From: Rhodococcus sp. Leaf247
GTDB taxonomy: Bacteria; Actinomycetota; Actinomycetes; Mycobacteriales; Mycobacteriaceae
Assembly: GCF_001426185.1 (NCBI RefSeq)
Contig: NZ_LMRP01000001.1
Span: 1,094,765-1,158,764 of the forward strand
Reading direction: 5' to 3'
Length of the DNA stretch: 64,000 nt
The stretch's first letter is position 1, and every line of letters begins with the position of its first letter. Below the pieces are notes generated by a model. The model saw only the letters and a list, made by a program, of their open reading frames with translations, made no database searches and was not told the origin of the DNA. Shown one piece after another: positions 22,978-31,681 of the stretch. A program made the translations under genes and the position numbers.

Positions 22978-25329
22978 TCAGCGCCCCGTGACGTCGAGCG
23001 CGGCGCGCACGATCGAGTCGGTGTCGATGCGGTGGTGTCGGTACACCTCGTCGAGTGAGCCGACCTGCCCGAAGTCGCTGACTCCCAACGATGTCGACGC
23101 CACCCGATTGACGGTGGCCAGGAACGCGAGCGTGTGCGGGTGGCCGTCGAGGACGGTCACGATCGGTGTGGCGCGCTCCGCCGGCAGCAGCTGATCGAGG
23201 ATCCACGTCTCCGCCTCGAGGTGCCCCTGCCGCGCCTGCACCGCCCGATACAGCTCCCCCGGACTGGTGATGCACAGGACGTCGGCGACCAGCCCGATCT
23301 GCTCGAGCCGCTCCGCCGCCGCGAGGGCCTCGGTCATCATCGCGCCCATCGCGGCGATCGTCACCGCGGCACCGTCCCGCCGTACCAGCGGGTATCCCCC
23401 GGCGACCACCTGCCGTCGACGACGCTCTCGCGCAGCAGGATCGGCCGGAACATTCGCCATGCTCTGGTCGACCGGCCTGGTCGACAGTCGCAGATACGCC
23501 GACGTGCCGCCGGGGCGCCCCAACCGCCCGATCGCCGCCAGGAGAGTCCACTCGACGTCGATCGCGAACGCCGGTTCCCAGCTCACACACCCGGGCTGCT
23601 CCAACCCGATCGACGGCGTCTTGATCGACTGATGCGCACCACCTTCCGCGGCCAGCGTCACCCCCGACGGGGTGCCGACGAGGATCGATTGTCCGCCCGC
23701 GTAGATGCCGTACGACCACGGTTCGAGAGCGCGTTCGACGAACGGGTCGTACATCACCCCGATCGGGAACAGCGGCTGACCCCACCGGCTCCACGTCGCA
23801 CCGAGCTCACCCATCAACCCGACGAGGTTGGTCTCGGCGATACCCAGCTCCATGTGCTGCCCGGTCGGCGCTTCACGCCAGTGCATGATCGTCTCGGCAT
23901 CGTCACCGAACCAGTCGTGGCGCTCCGAGGACGACCACACTCCGACCTTGTTCACCCAGCCGCCCAGGTTGGTGGTGGAGCTGACGTCCGGGCTGACGGT
24001 CACCACACGTCGGGCGGCCTCCGGCGCCGCCCTGGTCAGATCGAGAAGGACACGCCCCAGAGCTGCCTGCGTCGTCGCCGTTCCCTTCGGCGTCCGCCCG
24101 ATGTCGGTCGGGACCGCGGGGGGCCGAGAGGACGGCACAGGGTCGCGGCGCAGGCGTTCGGCCACCTGCGAGCACAGTTCACCGGCGGAGGTGTCGGAAG
24201 GGAAACGGTCCCAGGGCGATTCCGGGTTCTCGTCCTGTGTCGCGGCGAGCGCGGCGTACTCCTCCACGGTCAGCAGCGATGAATGATTTTGCGGGTGACC
24301 CTGCGTCGGCAACCCGAAGCCCTTCACCGTGTACGCGATGATCACCGTCGGTCGGGTGTCGTCGATACGCGCGTAGGCGGCGCGCAGCGCGTCGAGATCG
24401 TGTCCGCCGAGGTTGCGGATGGATTCGGTGAGCATGGTGTCGTCGATGTCGGCGATGAGGTCGGCGATCGCGGCAGCGTCGTCACCCGTACCGGGCAACC
24501 GAGTGCGCACCTCGTCCGCGGAGCAGCGCAGCAGACGCTGGTATTCCGGGTTCGGCATGTCGACGATGCGCCGACGCAGTGCGTCACCGCCGGGACGTGC
24601 GAAGAGGTTCTCGAGCAAGCGACCGAAGGTGACGGTGATGACCTGCCAGCCGGCGGCATCGAACATCTTCTCCAGCCGACGCGCCGCGAAGTTCGGGACC
24701 ACTCGATCCAACGACTGCCGGTTGAGGTCGACGATCCACACGATCTCCCCGAGTTCCGCGATGCCCGGATCGATCACCGCCTCCCACACGGCGCCCTCGT
24801 CGAGTTCGGCGTCGCCGACGAGTGAGTACTGCCGACCCCGGAAACCCTCGGCGGCGGCCGTGTCGTCGTCCCCGAAGGCAGCGTCGACGTAGCGACGCGA
24901 CATCGCACCCCAGATAGGTGCCGTCGCACCGATTCCCACCGACCCGGTGGAGTAGTCGACGGTGTCGGGGTCCTTGGCGCGCGAGGGGTACGACTGCAAG
25001 CCGCCGTAGGAGCGCAGCGTCGTCAAGTACTTCTCGTCCAGCTCACCGAGGAGATAGTTGATCGCGTGCAGCACCGGAGATGCGTGCGGTTTGACCGACA
25101 CGCGATCCCCGGGCTGCAACTGCTCGAACCACAGGGACGTCATGATCGACACCATCGACGCGCAGGAGGCTTGGTGGCCTCCGACCTTCAGCCCACTCGG
25201 ATTCGGACGAATCCGATTGGCGTGATGGATGATCGACGTCGACAGCCACAGCACCTTCTCGGCGACGGTGCGGAGGTCGTCGTCCGTACCGTGCGCCGAG
25301 CGGCGGTCGGCGGGACTGATGCTGGTCAT
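22978..25329 (-). CDS. Stand-alone pyruvate-dehydrogenase-E1/transketolase-like TPP enzyme
   Basis: A 783-residue protein with the three-part layout of homodimeric 2-oxoacid dehydrogenase E1 (AceE) and transketolase. The TPP/Mg2+ motif is GDAELDEG (172-179) with a downstream Asn (N203). KVGGHQASCASM (48-59) and VSVKPHASPVLHAINYL (78-94) are AceE-like substrate and His contacts. A central domain follows (MELGIAETNLVGLMGELGA), and the C-terminal domain has TVLDGHPHTLAFL. It is shorter than AceE (about 890). No E2 or E3 gene is adjacent. ATG at 25329 has AGGAGC upstream. It probably makes or transfers an active aldehyde from a 2-oxo acid, but its acceptor is unknown. Confidence 0.75.
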   Translation of the reverse strand: MTSISPADRRSAHGTDDDLRTVAEKVLWLSTSIIHHANRIRPNPSGLKVGGHQASCASMVSIMTSLWFEQLQPGDRVSVKPHASPVLHAINYLLGELDEKYLTTLRSYGGLQSYPSRAKDPDTVDYSTGSVGIGATAPIWGAMSRRYVDAAFGDDDTAAAEGFRGRQYSLVGDAELDEGAVWEAVIDPGIAELGEIVWIVDLNRQSLDRVVPNFAARRLEKMFDAAGWQVITVTFGRLLENLFARPGGDALRRRIVDMPNPEYQRLLRCSADEVRTRLPGTGDDAAAIADLIADIDDTMLTESIRNLGGHDLDALRAAYARIDDTRPTVIIAYTVKGFGLPTQGHPQNHSSLLTVEEYAALAATQDENPESPWDRFPSDTSAGELCSQVAERLRRDPVPSSRPPAVPTDIGRTPKGTATTQAALGRVLLDLTRAAPEAARRVVTVSPDVSSTTNLGGWVNKVGVWSSSERHDWFGDDAETIMHWREAPTGQHMELGIAETNLVGLMGELGATWSRWGQPLFPIGVMYDPFVERALEPWSYGIYAGGQSILVGTPSGVTLAAEGGAHQSIKTPSIGLEQPGCVSWEPAFAIDVEWTLLAAIGRLGRPGGTSAYLRLSTRPVDQSMANVPADPAARERRRRQVVAGGYPLVRRDGAAVTIAAMGAMMTEALAAAERLEQIGLVADVLCITSPGELYRAVQARQGHLEAETWILDQLLPAERATPIVTVLDGHPHTLAFLATVNRVASTSLGVSDFGQVGSLDEVYRHHRIDTDSIVRAALDVTGR

Positions 25330-25526
25330 AACCGTGCTCCTGAGGTGGTATCGAAAGGGTGAGGCGACGCCTCGGCCTTCGGATCGCGAAGCACCTGGAG
25401 TCACTGGCGGGTGGGTGACTGCGCTCAGTCGACCAGAGCTGATCGAGCTGCACAAGAGCGATGCAGGAAAGTGAGCAGAATGCTCGAGTGTGCCGGTTCA
25501 TGCCAGGGTGACGACGCGCGGCGTGC

Positions 25527-26024
25527 TCAGCTCTCCCCAGCGGACAGGGTCACCGTCGCCGCGTTGCCCGCCGAAGCGACCACGTCGACGCCCGACGGAT
25601 CCATCGCCCCGAGAATCACGATGCCGGGGAAGTAGCTCTGATCGCCGTAGTACAGAACGAAGTCCTCGGACGGCGCGTAGTAGCCGATGTCACCCGGCAC
25701 CGGATCAGCGCCGTCCGGCGCCCCCTCGGTCGTCAACGCCGCGGACAACGGACCCGTCTTCTCCACTCCTCCGTGGTCGGACATGGTGACGGTCACCGGT
25801 AGCCGGGCTGCAAGATCGCGAGCGGCCGCACTCTCGTTCAGTGTCCCGGTGACCGTGGTGCCTCCGACGTCGATCGTGATGCGCACGGCGACTCCGTTCT
25901 GTTGTTCGGTTGCTGCTTCCGTGCTTCCTGCCGTGGTTGTGGTCGGACCTGTACTGCCACAACCACATCCGGCCGGCAGGGCGAACACCGATACCAGAGC
26001 GAAGGAGGACAGGAGTCTTCTCAT
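25527..26024 (-). CDS. Cyclophilin-like domain lipoprotein
   Basis: 165 residues. A signal peptide ends in a lipobox-like LPAGC (Cys20), followed by a Thr/Ser-rich linker (about 25-40). The rest matches small cyclophilin-like proteins: VRITIDVGGTTVTGTLNESAA, ARDLAARLPVTVTM, then GDIGYYAPSEDFVLYYGD and FPGIVILGAMD. It is likely anchored outside the membrane; ligand unknown. ATG at 26024 has GAGGTACG upstream. It is divergent from the MFS pump at 26216 across a gap with two inverted repeats. Confidence 0.78.
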   Translation of the reverse strand: MRRLLSSFALVSVFALPAGCGCGSTGPTTTTAGSTEAATEQQNGVAVRITIDVGGTTVTGTLNESAAARDLAARLPVTVTMSDHGGVEKTGPLSAALTTEGAPDGADPVPGDIGYYAPSEDFVLYYGDQSYFPGIVILGAMDPSGVDVVASAGNAATVTLSAGES

Positions 26025-26070
26025 CGTTCGTACCTCGTCACGTCGGCAAGCTGGAATGTCCTCGGAACGC

Positions 26071-26102
26071 TAGGGACTGAATCGATGCGGTGGGAGTCCC
26101 TA
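26071..26102. promoter_or_regulatory. Inverted repeat in divergent promoter (lipoprotein/MFS), site 1
   Basis: TAGGGACT and AGTCCCTA form perfect 8-bp arms separated by 16 bases. It lies 47 bases upstream of the lipoprotein start. It is probably an operator or part of a promoter. Confidence 0.5.
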
Positions 26103-26103
26103 C

Positions 26104-26130
26104 GAGGGAACCCCTGACTGGGGTTCCCTC
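26104..26130. promoter_or_regulatory. Inverted repeat in divergent promoter (lipoprotein/MFS), site 2
   Basis: GAGGGAACCCC and its complement form a perfect 11-bp stem around TGACT. It lies one base beyond site 1 and 86 bases upstream of the MFS start. Because it sits between divergent genes, an operator or leader structure is more likely than a terminator. Confidence 0.55.
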
Positions 26131-26215
26131 CCAGTGCCTCGTTGATCCGATCGGCTCCGGTTACGGTCGTTTCCGACCCACGATACCGTCCGCATCCGAA
26201 AGTGAAGCTCTCCCT

Positions 26216-27424
26216 GTGTCTTCCACCGCGCGACAACCCCTTCCCTTTCTCGTCTCCGTGTTGGCGATGGGCACGTTCCTCATGGGCACGTCGGAATTCG
26301 TCGTGGCCGGGCTGCTACCCGACATCGCCACCGACCTTGCCGTCGACATCTCCGACGCAGGACTTCTGGTCACCGCATTCGCGATAGGCATGATCGCCAC
26401 ACCGCTGGTCGCGGTGGCCGCTCTGAAGATCCCCGAGCGCACCACGCTCCTCGTGTCACTGGCCGTGTTCGCCGCAGGCCATGTCGTCGTCGCCCTCACC
26501 GACGACGTGACCGTCGTGCTCCTTGCCCGATTCGCGACTGCGCTCGTGACGGGTGCATTCTGGTCGATCGCCGCGTCCGTCGGTGCACGAGTATCCGGGC
26601 CCGACAATGCCGCTCGCGCAATCGGACTCGTCCTCAGCGGCGGCATCCTGGCCACTGTCATCGGAGTGCCTCTCGGATCCATCGCCGGACAGATCATGGG
26701 ATGGCGTGGTCCGTTCTGGATACTCGCCGGCCTTGCCGTGCTCGCAGCCGTTCCGGTCGCACGGTTCGTTCCGGGTGGCCGCTCGTCCTCGACAGTGGTT
26801 CCGTTGCGCTCACAGCTCGCCTCGCTGACCTCCGGTCGACTCTGGATCGTCATGGCTGCGTGTGTCCTGGTCACCTCCGCCGTGATGTCCACCTACTCGT
26901 TCATCGCTCCCCTGCTCACCGAGCGATCGGGCCTCTCGGCAGAGCTGCTTCCGATCGGTCTGGCGATCTTCGGAGTCGGCGCCGTCACCGGGACGCTCGG
27001 CAGTGGACGCTTCGCCGACCGGGCGCCGTACGCCACCGCGCTGACCGGCGGCATCCTCGTCGTCGTGTCGCTCGGACTGCTCAGCCTGTTCTCGGAATTC
27101 ACGGTCGCCTCGATCGCGCTTCTCGCCGTCGCGGGGATGGCCGGGCTGGGCATGAACCCCGTGCTCATGTCGATGGCGGTCCGATTCGCCGAGGGCGCAC
27201 CCACCCTGGCTACCTCCCTGTGTACGTCGATGTTCAACCTGGGTACCGCAGTCGGCAGCTGGGTGACCGCGCACGCCATCAGCGGTAGCGGACCCGTCGC
27301 AGTGCCGATCGTCGGCACGGTGTTCGCGGCGGCGCTACTCGTTCCACTCGCTACCCTCGTAGTCGTCGACAGAAGTCGAGCAGCGAGCAGCCACGCGGTG
27401 ACCGAGCACGCGAGCGTCCCGTGA
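26216..27424 (+). CDS. MFS efflux transporter (DHA1 family)
   Basis: A 402-residue 12-helix drug:H+ antiporter-type protein. The first helices read FLVSVLAMGTFLMGTSEFVV and LVTAFAIGMIATPLVA, and the motif C-like segment GVPLGSIAGQIMGWRGPFWI (about 145-164) is typical of Cmx/AraJ-type exporters. The GTG start at 26216 places helix 1 at residue 10; upstream in-frame sequence is hydrophilic and lies in the promoter. The SDR gene follows after 26 bases and is probably co-transcribed. Substrate unknown. Confidence 0.82.
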   Translation: MSSTARQPLPFLVSVLAMGTFLMGTSEFVVAGLLPDIATDLAVDISDAGLLVTAFAIGMIATPLVAVAALKIPERTTLLVSLAVFAAGHVVVALTDDVTVVLLARFATALVTGAFWSIAASVGARVSGPDNAARAIGLVLSGGILATVIGVPLGSIAGQIMGWRGPFWILAGLAVLAAVPVARFVPGGRSSSTVVPLRSQLASLTSGRLWIVMAACVLVTSAVMSTYSFIAPLLTERSGLSAELLPIGLAIFGVGAVTGTLGSGRFADRAPYATALTGGILVVVSLGLLSLFSEFTVASIALLAVAGMAGLGMNPVLMSMAVRFAEGAPTLATSLCTSMFNLGTAVGSWVTAHAISGSGPVAVPIVGTVFAAALLVPLATLVVVDRSRAASSHAVTEHASVP

Positions 27425-27450
27425 CCCCACCCCCGCCCACGAGGAGCACT

Positions 27451-28110
27451 ATGACCACGATCGCCATCATCGGTGCAGGAGAAGGGCTCGGCGCAGCGGT
27501 GGCTCGCCGATTCGGGCTCGAAGGGTTCTCCGTCGCACTGATCTCCAGGAACCAGGACAACGTCGATCGCATCGCCGCTCGGCTGACCGACGAAGGGATC
27601 ACGGCCCGCGGTTTCGCCGCCGATGTCCGGAACACGACATCGCTGACGGCAGCATTGTCGGACGCCGAGCAGCTCGGTCCGATCGAGGTGCTGCAGTACA
27701 GTCCGGTTCCTGCCAGGGAATTCATGAAGCCCGTTCTCGAGACCCGTGCCGAGGATCTGGTCGGTCCGGTCGAGTTCTCCATCTTCGGTCCCGTCACTGC
27801 TGTCACGCAGGTCCTACCCGGTATGCGGGCACTGGGACGCGGCACCGTCCTGTTCGTCAACGGCGGCAGTGCCATTCGTCCGGGCGCTACCGTCACCGGC
27901 ACATCCGTCGCCTTCGCTGGTGAGAGTGCCTACGCACAACTCCTGCACGATGCTCTCGTGCCCGAGGGCGTGCACGTCGGTCAGCTGATCATTCCGAGGG
28001 GAATCGGAGCCGGTGAGCCGTCACACGAGCCTGCTGCCCTCGCCGAGTCCCTGTGGACCATCCACACCGAACGCGCGCAGTTCCGCACCCTCGCGGCGCC
28101 CCTCGACTGA
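27451..28110 (+). CDS. Short-chain dehydrogenase/reductase family protein
   Basis: A 219-residue Rossmann protein. [20 protein letters not shown] (3-22) is the nucleotide site, and the N-terminal half is an ordinary SDR fold ([24 protein letters not shown]). In the C-terminal half the usual Tyr-x3-Lys is not clear: [16 protein letters not shown] has Tyr but no Lys four residues on. It may therefore be a non-catalytic or atypical SDR. ATG at 27451 has GAGGAG upstream. It is probably co-transcribed with the MFS pump. Confidence 0.7.
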   Translation: MTTIAIIGAGEGLGAAVARRFGLEGFSVALISRNQDNVDRIAARLTDEGITARGFAADVRNTTSLTAALSDAEQLGPIEVLQYSPVPAREFMKPVLETRAEDLVGPVEFSIFGPVTAVTQVLPGMRALGRGTVLFVNGGSAIRPGATVTGTSVAFAGESAYAQLLHDALVPEGVHVGQLIIPRGIGAGEPSHEPAALAESLWTIHTERAQFRTLAAPLD

Positions 28111-28143
28111 CCGGGCCGAGAACTCGTCGACTCGAGGGGCGCC
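28095..28143 (+). terminator. Terminator-like hairpin after the SDR gene
   Basis: GGCGCCCCTCGA overlaps the SDR 3' end, and its exact complement TCGAGGGGCGCC follows 25 bases later. This GC-rich stem, with no T-tract, probably ends the MFS-SDR transcript before the alcohol dehydrogenase gene. Confidence 0.5.
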
Positions 28144-28204
28144 CTGCCGGTACACCTCACGTCAGGGACTCCCTCGGTCTCGGCATCGGGTGTCGACTGG
28201 TCGT

Positions 28205-29251
28205 ATGACTACTTCCGTGAAGGCCTACGCCGCCACCGCAGCCGATCAGCCGCTGTCCCCCACCACCATCGACCGCCGCGACGTCGGGCCCCACGACGTC
28301 CGCATCGACATCGCGTTCGCCGGGATCTGTCACTCCGACATCCACACCGCTCGAGGCGAATGGGGCCCGTTGCCGTACCCGCTCGTCGTCGGCCACGAGA
28401 TAGCAGGACTCGTGGCCGAGATCGGCTCGGAGGTCACCGAGCACGCCGTGGGCGACCGCGTCGGCGTCGGCTGCATGGTCGGCTCGTGCGGCGAATGTGC
28501 CCAGTGCATCAAGGGATCGGAACAGTACTGCCTCGTCGGCAACATCCAGACGTACGGCAGCACGGACCGCGACGGCACCACCACCCAGGGCGGCTACTCC
28601 CAGCAGGTCGTCGTCACCGAGCATTTCGTCGTCAAAATCCCTGACGGCATCGAGCTCGACGCTGCGGCGCCGCTGCTGTGCGCCGGCATCACCACCTATT
28701 CTCCTCTCCGCCACTGGGGCGCCGGGCCCGGCAAAAAGGTCGCTGTCGTCGGAATGGGGGGACTCGGTCACATGGCCGTCAAGATCGCCCACGCCATGGG
28801 CGCCGAGGTCACCGTTCTGTCGCAGTCGCTGAAGAAGCAGGAGGACGGCCTCCGCTTGGGAGCCGACCACTACTTCGCGACCGGGGATCCCGACACGTTC
28901 ACCGCACTCGCCTCCACGTTCGACCTGATCATCAATACCGTCAGTGCCGCGATCGATCTGAATGCGCATCTGTCGTTGCTCGCTGTCGACGGGGCCATGG
29001 TCAACGTCGGCGCTCCTGCCGAGCCCCTGCCCCTGCAGATCTTCTCCCTCATCCCCCACCGACGGACGTTCGCAGGCTCTGCCATCGGCTCGATCGCCGA
29101 GACGCAGGAGATGCTCGACTTCTGCGCCGAGCACCACCTGGGGGCGGAGATCGAGGTCATCTCCGCCGACAAGATCAACGACGCGTGGGAGCGAGTACTC
29201 GCCTCGGACGTCCGCTACCGCTTCGTCATCGACACGGCCACGCTGGCCTGA
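28205..29251 (+). CDS. Zinc-dependent NAD(P) alcohol dehydrogenase (AdhC/YahK, cinnamyl-alcohol-dehydrogenase group)
   Basis: A 348-residue medium-chain dehydrogenase. Catalytic zinc ligands are visible in [16 protein letters not shown] and [16 protein letters not shown]; the structural zinc loop is [21 protein letters not shown]. The nucleotide fold is [21 protein letters not shown] followed by [11 protein letters not shown], whose Ser-Lys pattern suits NADPH. It reduces a broad range of aldehydes in relatives. ATG at 28205 has no obvious ribosome site, so the transcript may be leaderless. Confidence 0.87.
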   Translation: MTTSVKAYAATAADQPLSPTTIDRRDVGPHDVRIDIAFAGICHSDIHTARGEWGPLPYPLVVGHEIAGLVAEIGSEVTEHAVGDRVGVGCMVGSCGECAQCIKGSEQYCLVGNIQTYGSTDRDGTTTQGGYSQQVVVTEHFVVKIPDGIELDAAAPLLCAGITTYSPLRHWGAGPGKKVAVVGMGGLGHMAVKIAHAMGAEVTVLSQSLKKQEDGLRLGADHYFATGDPDTFTALASTFDLIINTVSAAIDLNAHLSLLAVDGAMVNVGAPAEPLPLQIFSLIPHRRTFAGSAIGSIAETQEMLDFCAEHHLGAEIEVISADKINDAWERVLASDVRYRFVIDTATLA

Positions 29252-29317
29252 TCACCGCGGGAAAGGTGTACTCGTAGGGTCTCCCTCCCTCGCCGTCGCC
29301 GCCCTACCCTGGACATC

Positions 29318-30190
29318 ATGGACAACAAGGCCGAGGTGCGTGAGTTCCTCATGACGCGCCGCGCGAGGATCACACCGGAGGATGCCGGGATCGCGAGCAG
29401 CGGCACTCGTCGGGTGGCCGGCCTGCGGCGCAGCGAGGTTGCGTCGTTGGCCGGCCTGTCCGTCGAGTATTACGCCCGCATCGAGCGAGGCGCCATCGGT
29501 GGCGCATCCTCGTCGGTGCTCGACGCACTGTCACGCGCACTCCACTTGGACGACACGGAGCACGCGCATCTGCTCGATCTCGCGCGCGCGGCGGACGGCG
29601 TTCCGACATCGGGGCGACCCCGCCGTAAGGCGGCACGCCCCGCGGCACCGCGAATCAGCTTGCAGTGGGCACTCGACTCGATCACCGACGGCGTCGCCTT
29701 CGTGCGGAATCAGCGGCAGGACATTCTGGCGACGAACGAACTCGGCAAGGCTTTCTACGCGCCGATCATCGGCGACGGCGGACGAGTTCCCAATCTCGCG
29801 CGGTTCCAGTTCCTGGACCCGGTCTCGCGCGAGTTCTATCCCGACTGGGATCTGTTCGCACAGATGTGTGTCTCGATCATGCGCTCGGAAGCGGGCAGAG
29901 ATCCCCACGACAAGGGACTGCAGGACCTGGTCGGCGAATTGTCCACTCGCGACCGAACTTTCCGCACGTTGTGGGGAGCCCATGACGTGCGAACCCATGG
30001 CGCGGGTACGAAGCGCTTCCATCACCCCGTGGTCGGAGAGGTGCACCTGGCTTACGAGGAACTGGTGATCACGGCGGACCCCGGCTCCATTCTCATGGTC
30101 TATACCGCCGAGCCGGGGTCTGCCAGCGCGGAGCGCCTTCGACTCCTCGGATCGTGGGCGGCGCAGCAGGCTGCGCCACACAACGCCTGA
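29318..30190 (+). CDS. XRE-type regulator with MmyB-like ligand-binding domain
   Basis: 290 residues. N-terminal helix-turn-helix: RVAGLRRSEVASLAGLSVEY then YARIERGAIGGASSSVLDAL (about 29-68). From residue ~105 comes an MmyB-like domain: LQWALDSITDGVAFVRNQRQ then DILATNELGKAFYAPI. It is a PAS-like fold that binds hydrophobic ligands in Streptomyces homologues and often controls an adjacent dehydrogenase. It follows the alcohol dehydrogenase by 66 bases and converges on the TetR gene at 30266. Confidence 0.85.
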   Translation: MDNKAEVREFLMTRRARITPEDAGIASSGTRRVAGLRRSEVASLAGLSVEYYARIERGAIGGASSSVLDALSRALHLDDTEHAHLLDLARAADGVPTSGRPRRKAARPAAPRISLQWALDSITDGVAFVRNQRQDILATNELGKAFYAPIIGDGGRVPNLARFQFLDPVSREFYPDWDLFAQMCVSIMRSEAGRDPHDKGLQDLVGELSTRDRTFRTLWGAHDVRTHGAGTKRFHHPVVGEVHLAYEELVITADPGSILMVYTAEPGSASAERLRLLGSWAAQQAAPHNA

Positions 30191-30202
30191 CACCCCGCGC
30201 CA

Positions 30203-30251
30203 CGATAGTGGAATCGGGACCCCGGATTCCGGGGTCCCGATTCCACTATCG
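30203..30251. terminator. Perfect 23-bp inverted repeat, bidirectional terminator
   Basis: Exact 23-base arms enclose a 3-base loop (ATT), 12 bases after the MmyB-type gene and 15 bases before the end of the convergent TetR gene. The stem includes GGGACCCCGG and is unusually long for an intrinsic terminator. There is no T-tract, but A/T-rich ends flank the GC core. Confidence 0.75.
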
Positions 30252-30265
30252 ATGCCAGAGCCGAA

Positions 30266-30868
30266 TCACCGCAGCAGGACGGCCACCTGAGCCTCGATCT
30301 CACTCAGCAGATCCTCGACCGACTTGTCGGCGTTGAAGGACGCAGCCATCGCGACGAACATGATGGCGGAGACGATGTGCGCCGTCACCTCGGCACGCGC
30401 CGGGTCGGCTGTCTCGTCACGCAGCAGTACCGAGGCAATTTCTCCCTCCGTCTCCACGGTCAAACCCAGTGCGGCACGGTGGTGCGGTTCGTCGGGATCT
30501 CCGAACACGATCTCGCGCAGATACGTTCGCCCGTTGTCCACCCTCGTCCTGTTGCATTCGACCACCGGACGCACGATGGCCATCACCGCACCGAGCGTGT
30601 CCTCGATACGAGCCGCGGCGGCCCTACCCCTGACGAGTGCGTCGGCGTAGAACGAGTTCTGGACGAGCAGCAGGAGTTCGCTCTTCGTCTTCGCGTAGAG
30701 GAACAGCGTTCCGGTTCCGATGTCGGCTCTGTCCGCGATCTGCTGCGTCGTGACGTCGTCGACTCCGTGCTCGAGGAAGAGCTCACCGGCCGCAGCGGTG
30801 ATGCGGGCAAGCTTCTCCTGCTTGTTGCGTTCTCGGCGCCCCGGTGTCTGCGGGCGAGCGTCTGGCAT
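30266..30868 (-). CDS. TetR-family regulator
   Basis: A 200-residue TetR protein. Helix-turn-helix: ITAAAGELFLEHGVDDVTTQ then QIADRADIGTGTLFLYAKTK (23-62). The C-terminal domain is helical with no recognisable ligand class. ATG at 30868 has AAGGAGG at ideal spacing. It is divergent from the SDR-quinone reductase-hydrolase operon at 30950, and ACTCAGTTATGAGT between them is a likely operator. Confidence 0.88.
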   Translation of the reverse strand: MPDARPQTPGRRERNKQEKLARITAAAGELFLEHGVDDVTTQQIADRADIGTGTLFLYAKTKSELLLLVQNSFYADALVRGRAAAARIEDTLGAVMAIVRPVVECNRTRVDNGRTYLREIVFGDPDEPHHRAALGLTVETEGEIASVLLRDETADPARAEVTAHIVSAIMFVAMAASFNADKSVEDLLSEIEAQVAVLLR

Positions 30869-30897
30869 CGGACCTCCTTCGGAATAAACCTGATCGC

Positions 30898-30911
30898 ACT
30901 CAGTTATGAGT
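30898..30911. promoter_or_regulatory. Candidate TetR operator
   Basis: ACTCA-N4-TGAGT lies midway between tetR (start 30868) and the SDR gene (start 30950), followed by TATAGT, a possible -10 element. Position and symmetry suggest the adjacent TetR binds here. Confidence 0.5.
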
Positions 30912-30949
30912 ATAGTCGTGAATATCGAACGCCCGAAGGAGCCTCGACC

Positions 30950-31681
30950 ATGCCCACACTGCTCAACTCCATTGTTCTGGTCACCGGCGCGAACGGGGGC
31001 ATCGGGACCCAGTTCGTCCACGACGCGCTCGAACGCGGCGCCATCAAGGTCTACGCCACAGCGCGCACACCGAGGGATTGGAACGACGACCGGATAGTTC
31101 CCCTGACCCTCGATGTCACCGATTCCCGCTCCATCGCGAGCGCGGCCGACACCGCATCCGATGTCACGGTGCTCATCAACAATGCCGGGGCGACGCCGCC
31201 GAGCGCCAGCCTCCTCGATGTCACCGAGGCCGACATCCGAGAGAACTTCGAGACCAATTTCTTCGGGCCGGTTCTGCTCGCCCGCGCGTTCGCACCCATC
31301 CTGGCTGCGCGACCCGGATCGGCGCTGATCGACATCCATTCGGTTGCGAGCTGGCTCGCCTTCGGCGGCGCGTACAGCGCGTCGAAAGCAGCCCTGTGGT
31401 CGGCGACCAACGTTCTGCGGGTCGAGCTCGCACCCAGGGGTGTGCACGTGGTCGGAGTCCACATGGGATACGTCGACACGGCCATGGCCGCGCACGCCGA
31501 AGGCCCCAAACTGACCACCGAGGACCTCGTGCGCTCGGTGTTCGACGCCGTCGAGTCGGACCGGTTCGAAGTGCTGGCCGACGAGATCTCCCACCACGCC
31601 AAGAACGCCCTGAGCCAGCCGGCCGAATCCGTTTACGCCGACCTGCTCACGGTCGCCGCAACCCGGAATGCGGCGTCGTGA
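30950..31681 (+). CDS. Short-chain dehydrogenase/reductase
   Basis: A 243-residue classical SDR. The cofactor site is VLVTGANGGIGTQFVHDAL (9-27), with VLINNAGA (about 83), a catalytic Ser in DIHSVASWLAFGG and the YSASK motif (Y-x3-K) near 145. ATG at 30950 has GAAGGAG upstream. It is first in a three-gene operon and its stop overlaps the quinone reductase start (GTGA). The alcohol or ketone acted on is unknown. Confidence 0.87.
   Translation: MPTLLNSIVLVTGANGGIGTQFVHDALERGAIKVYATARTPRDWNDDRIVPLTLDVTDSRSIASAADTASDVTVLINNAGATPPSASLLDVTEADIRENFETNFFGPVLLARAFAPILAARPGSALIDIHSVASWLAFGGAYSASKAALWSATNVLRVELAPRGVHVVGVHMGYVDTAMAAHAEGPKLTTEDLVRSVFDAVESDRFEVLADEISHHAKNALSQPAESVYADLLTVAATRNAAS

Noticed and set aside
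26104-26130. Terminator for the lipoprotein or MFS gene
   Set aside because: The hairpin lies between divergent starts, upstream of both genes, so it cannot end either transcript.
27451-28110. Pseudogene call for the SDR with unclear Tyr-x3-Lys
   Set aside because: The frame is intact, has a good ribosome site and is normal length for an atypical SDR. Loss of activity cannot be shown from sequence alone.
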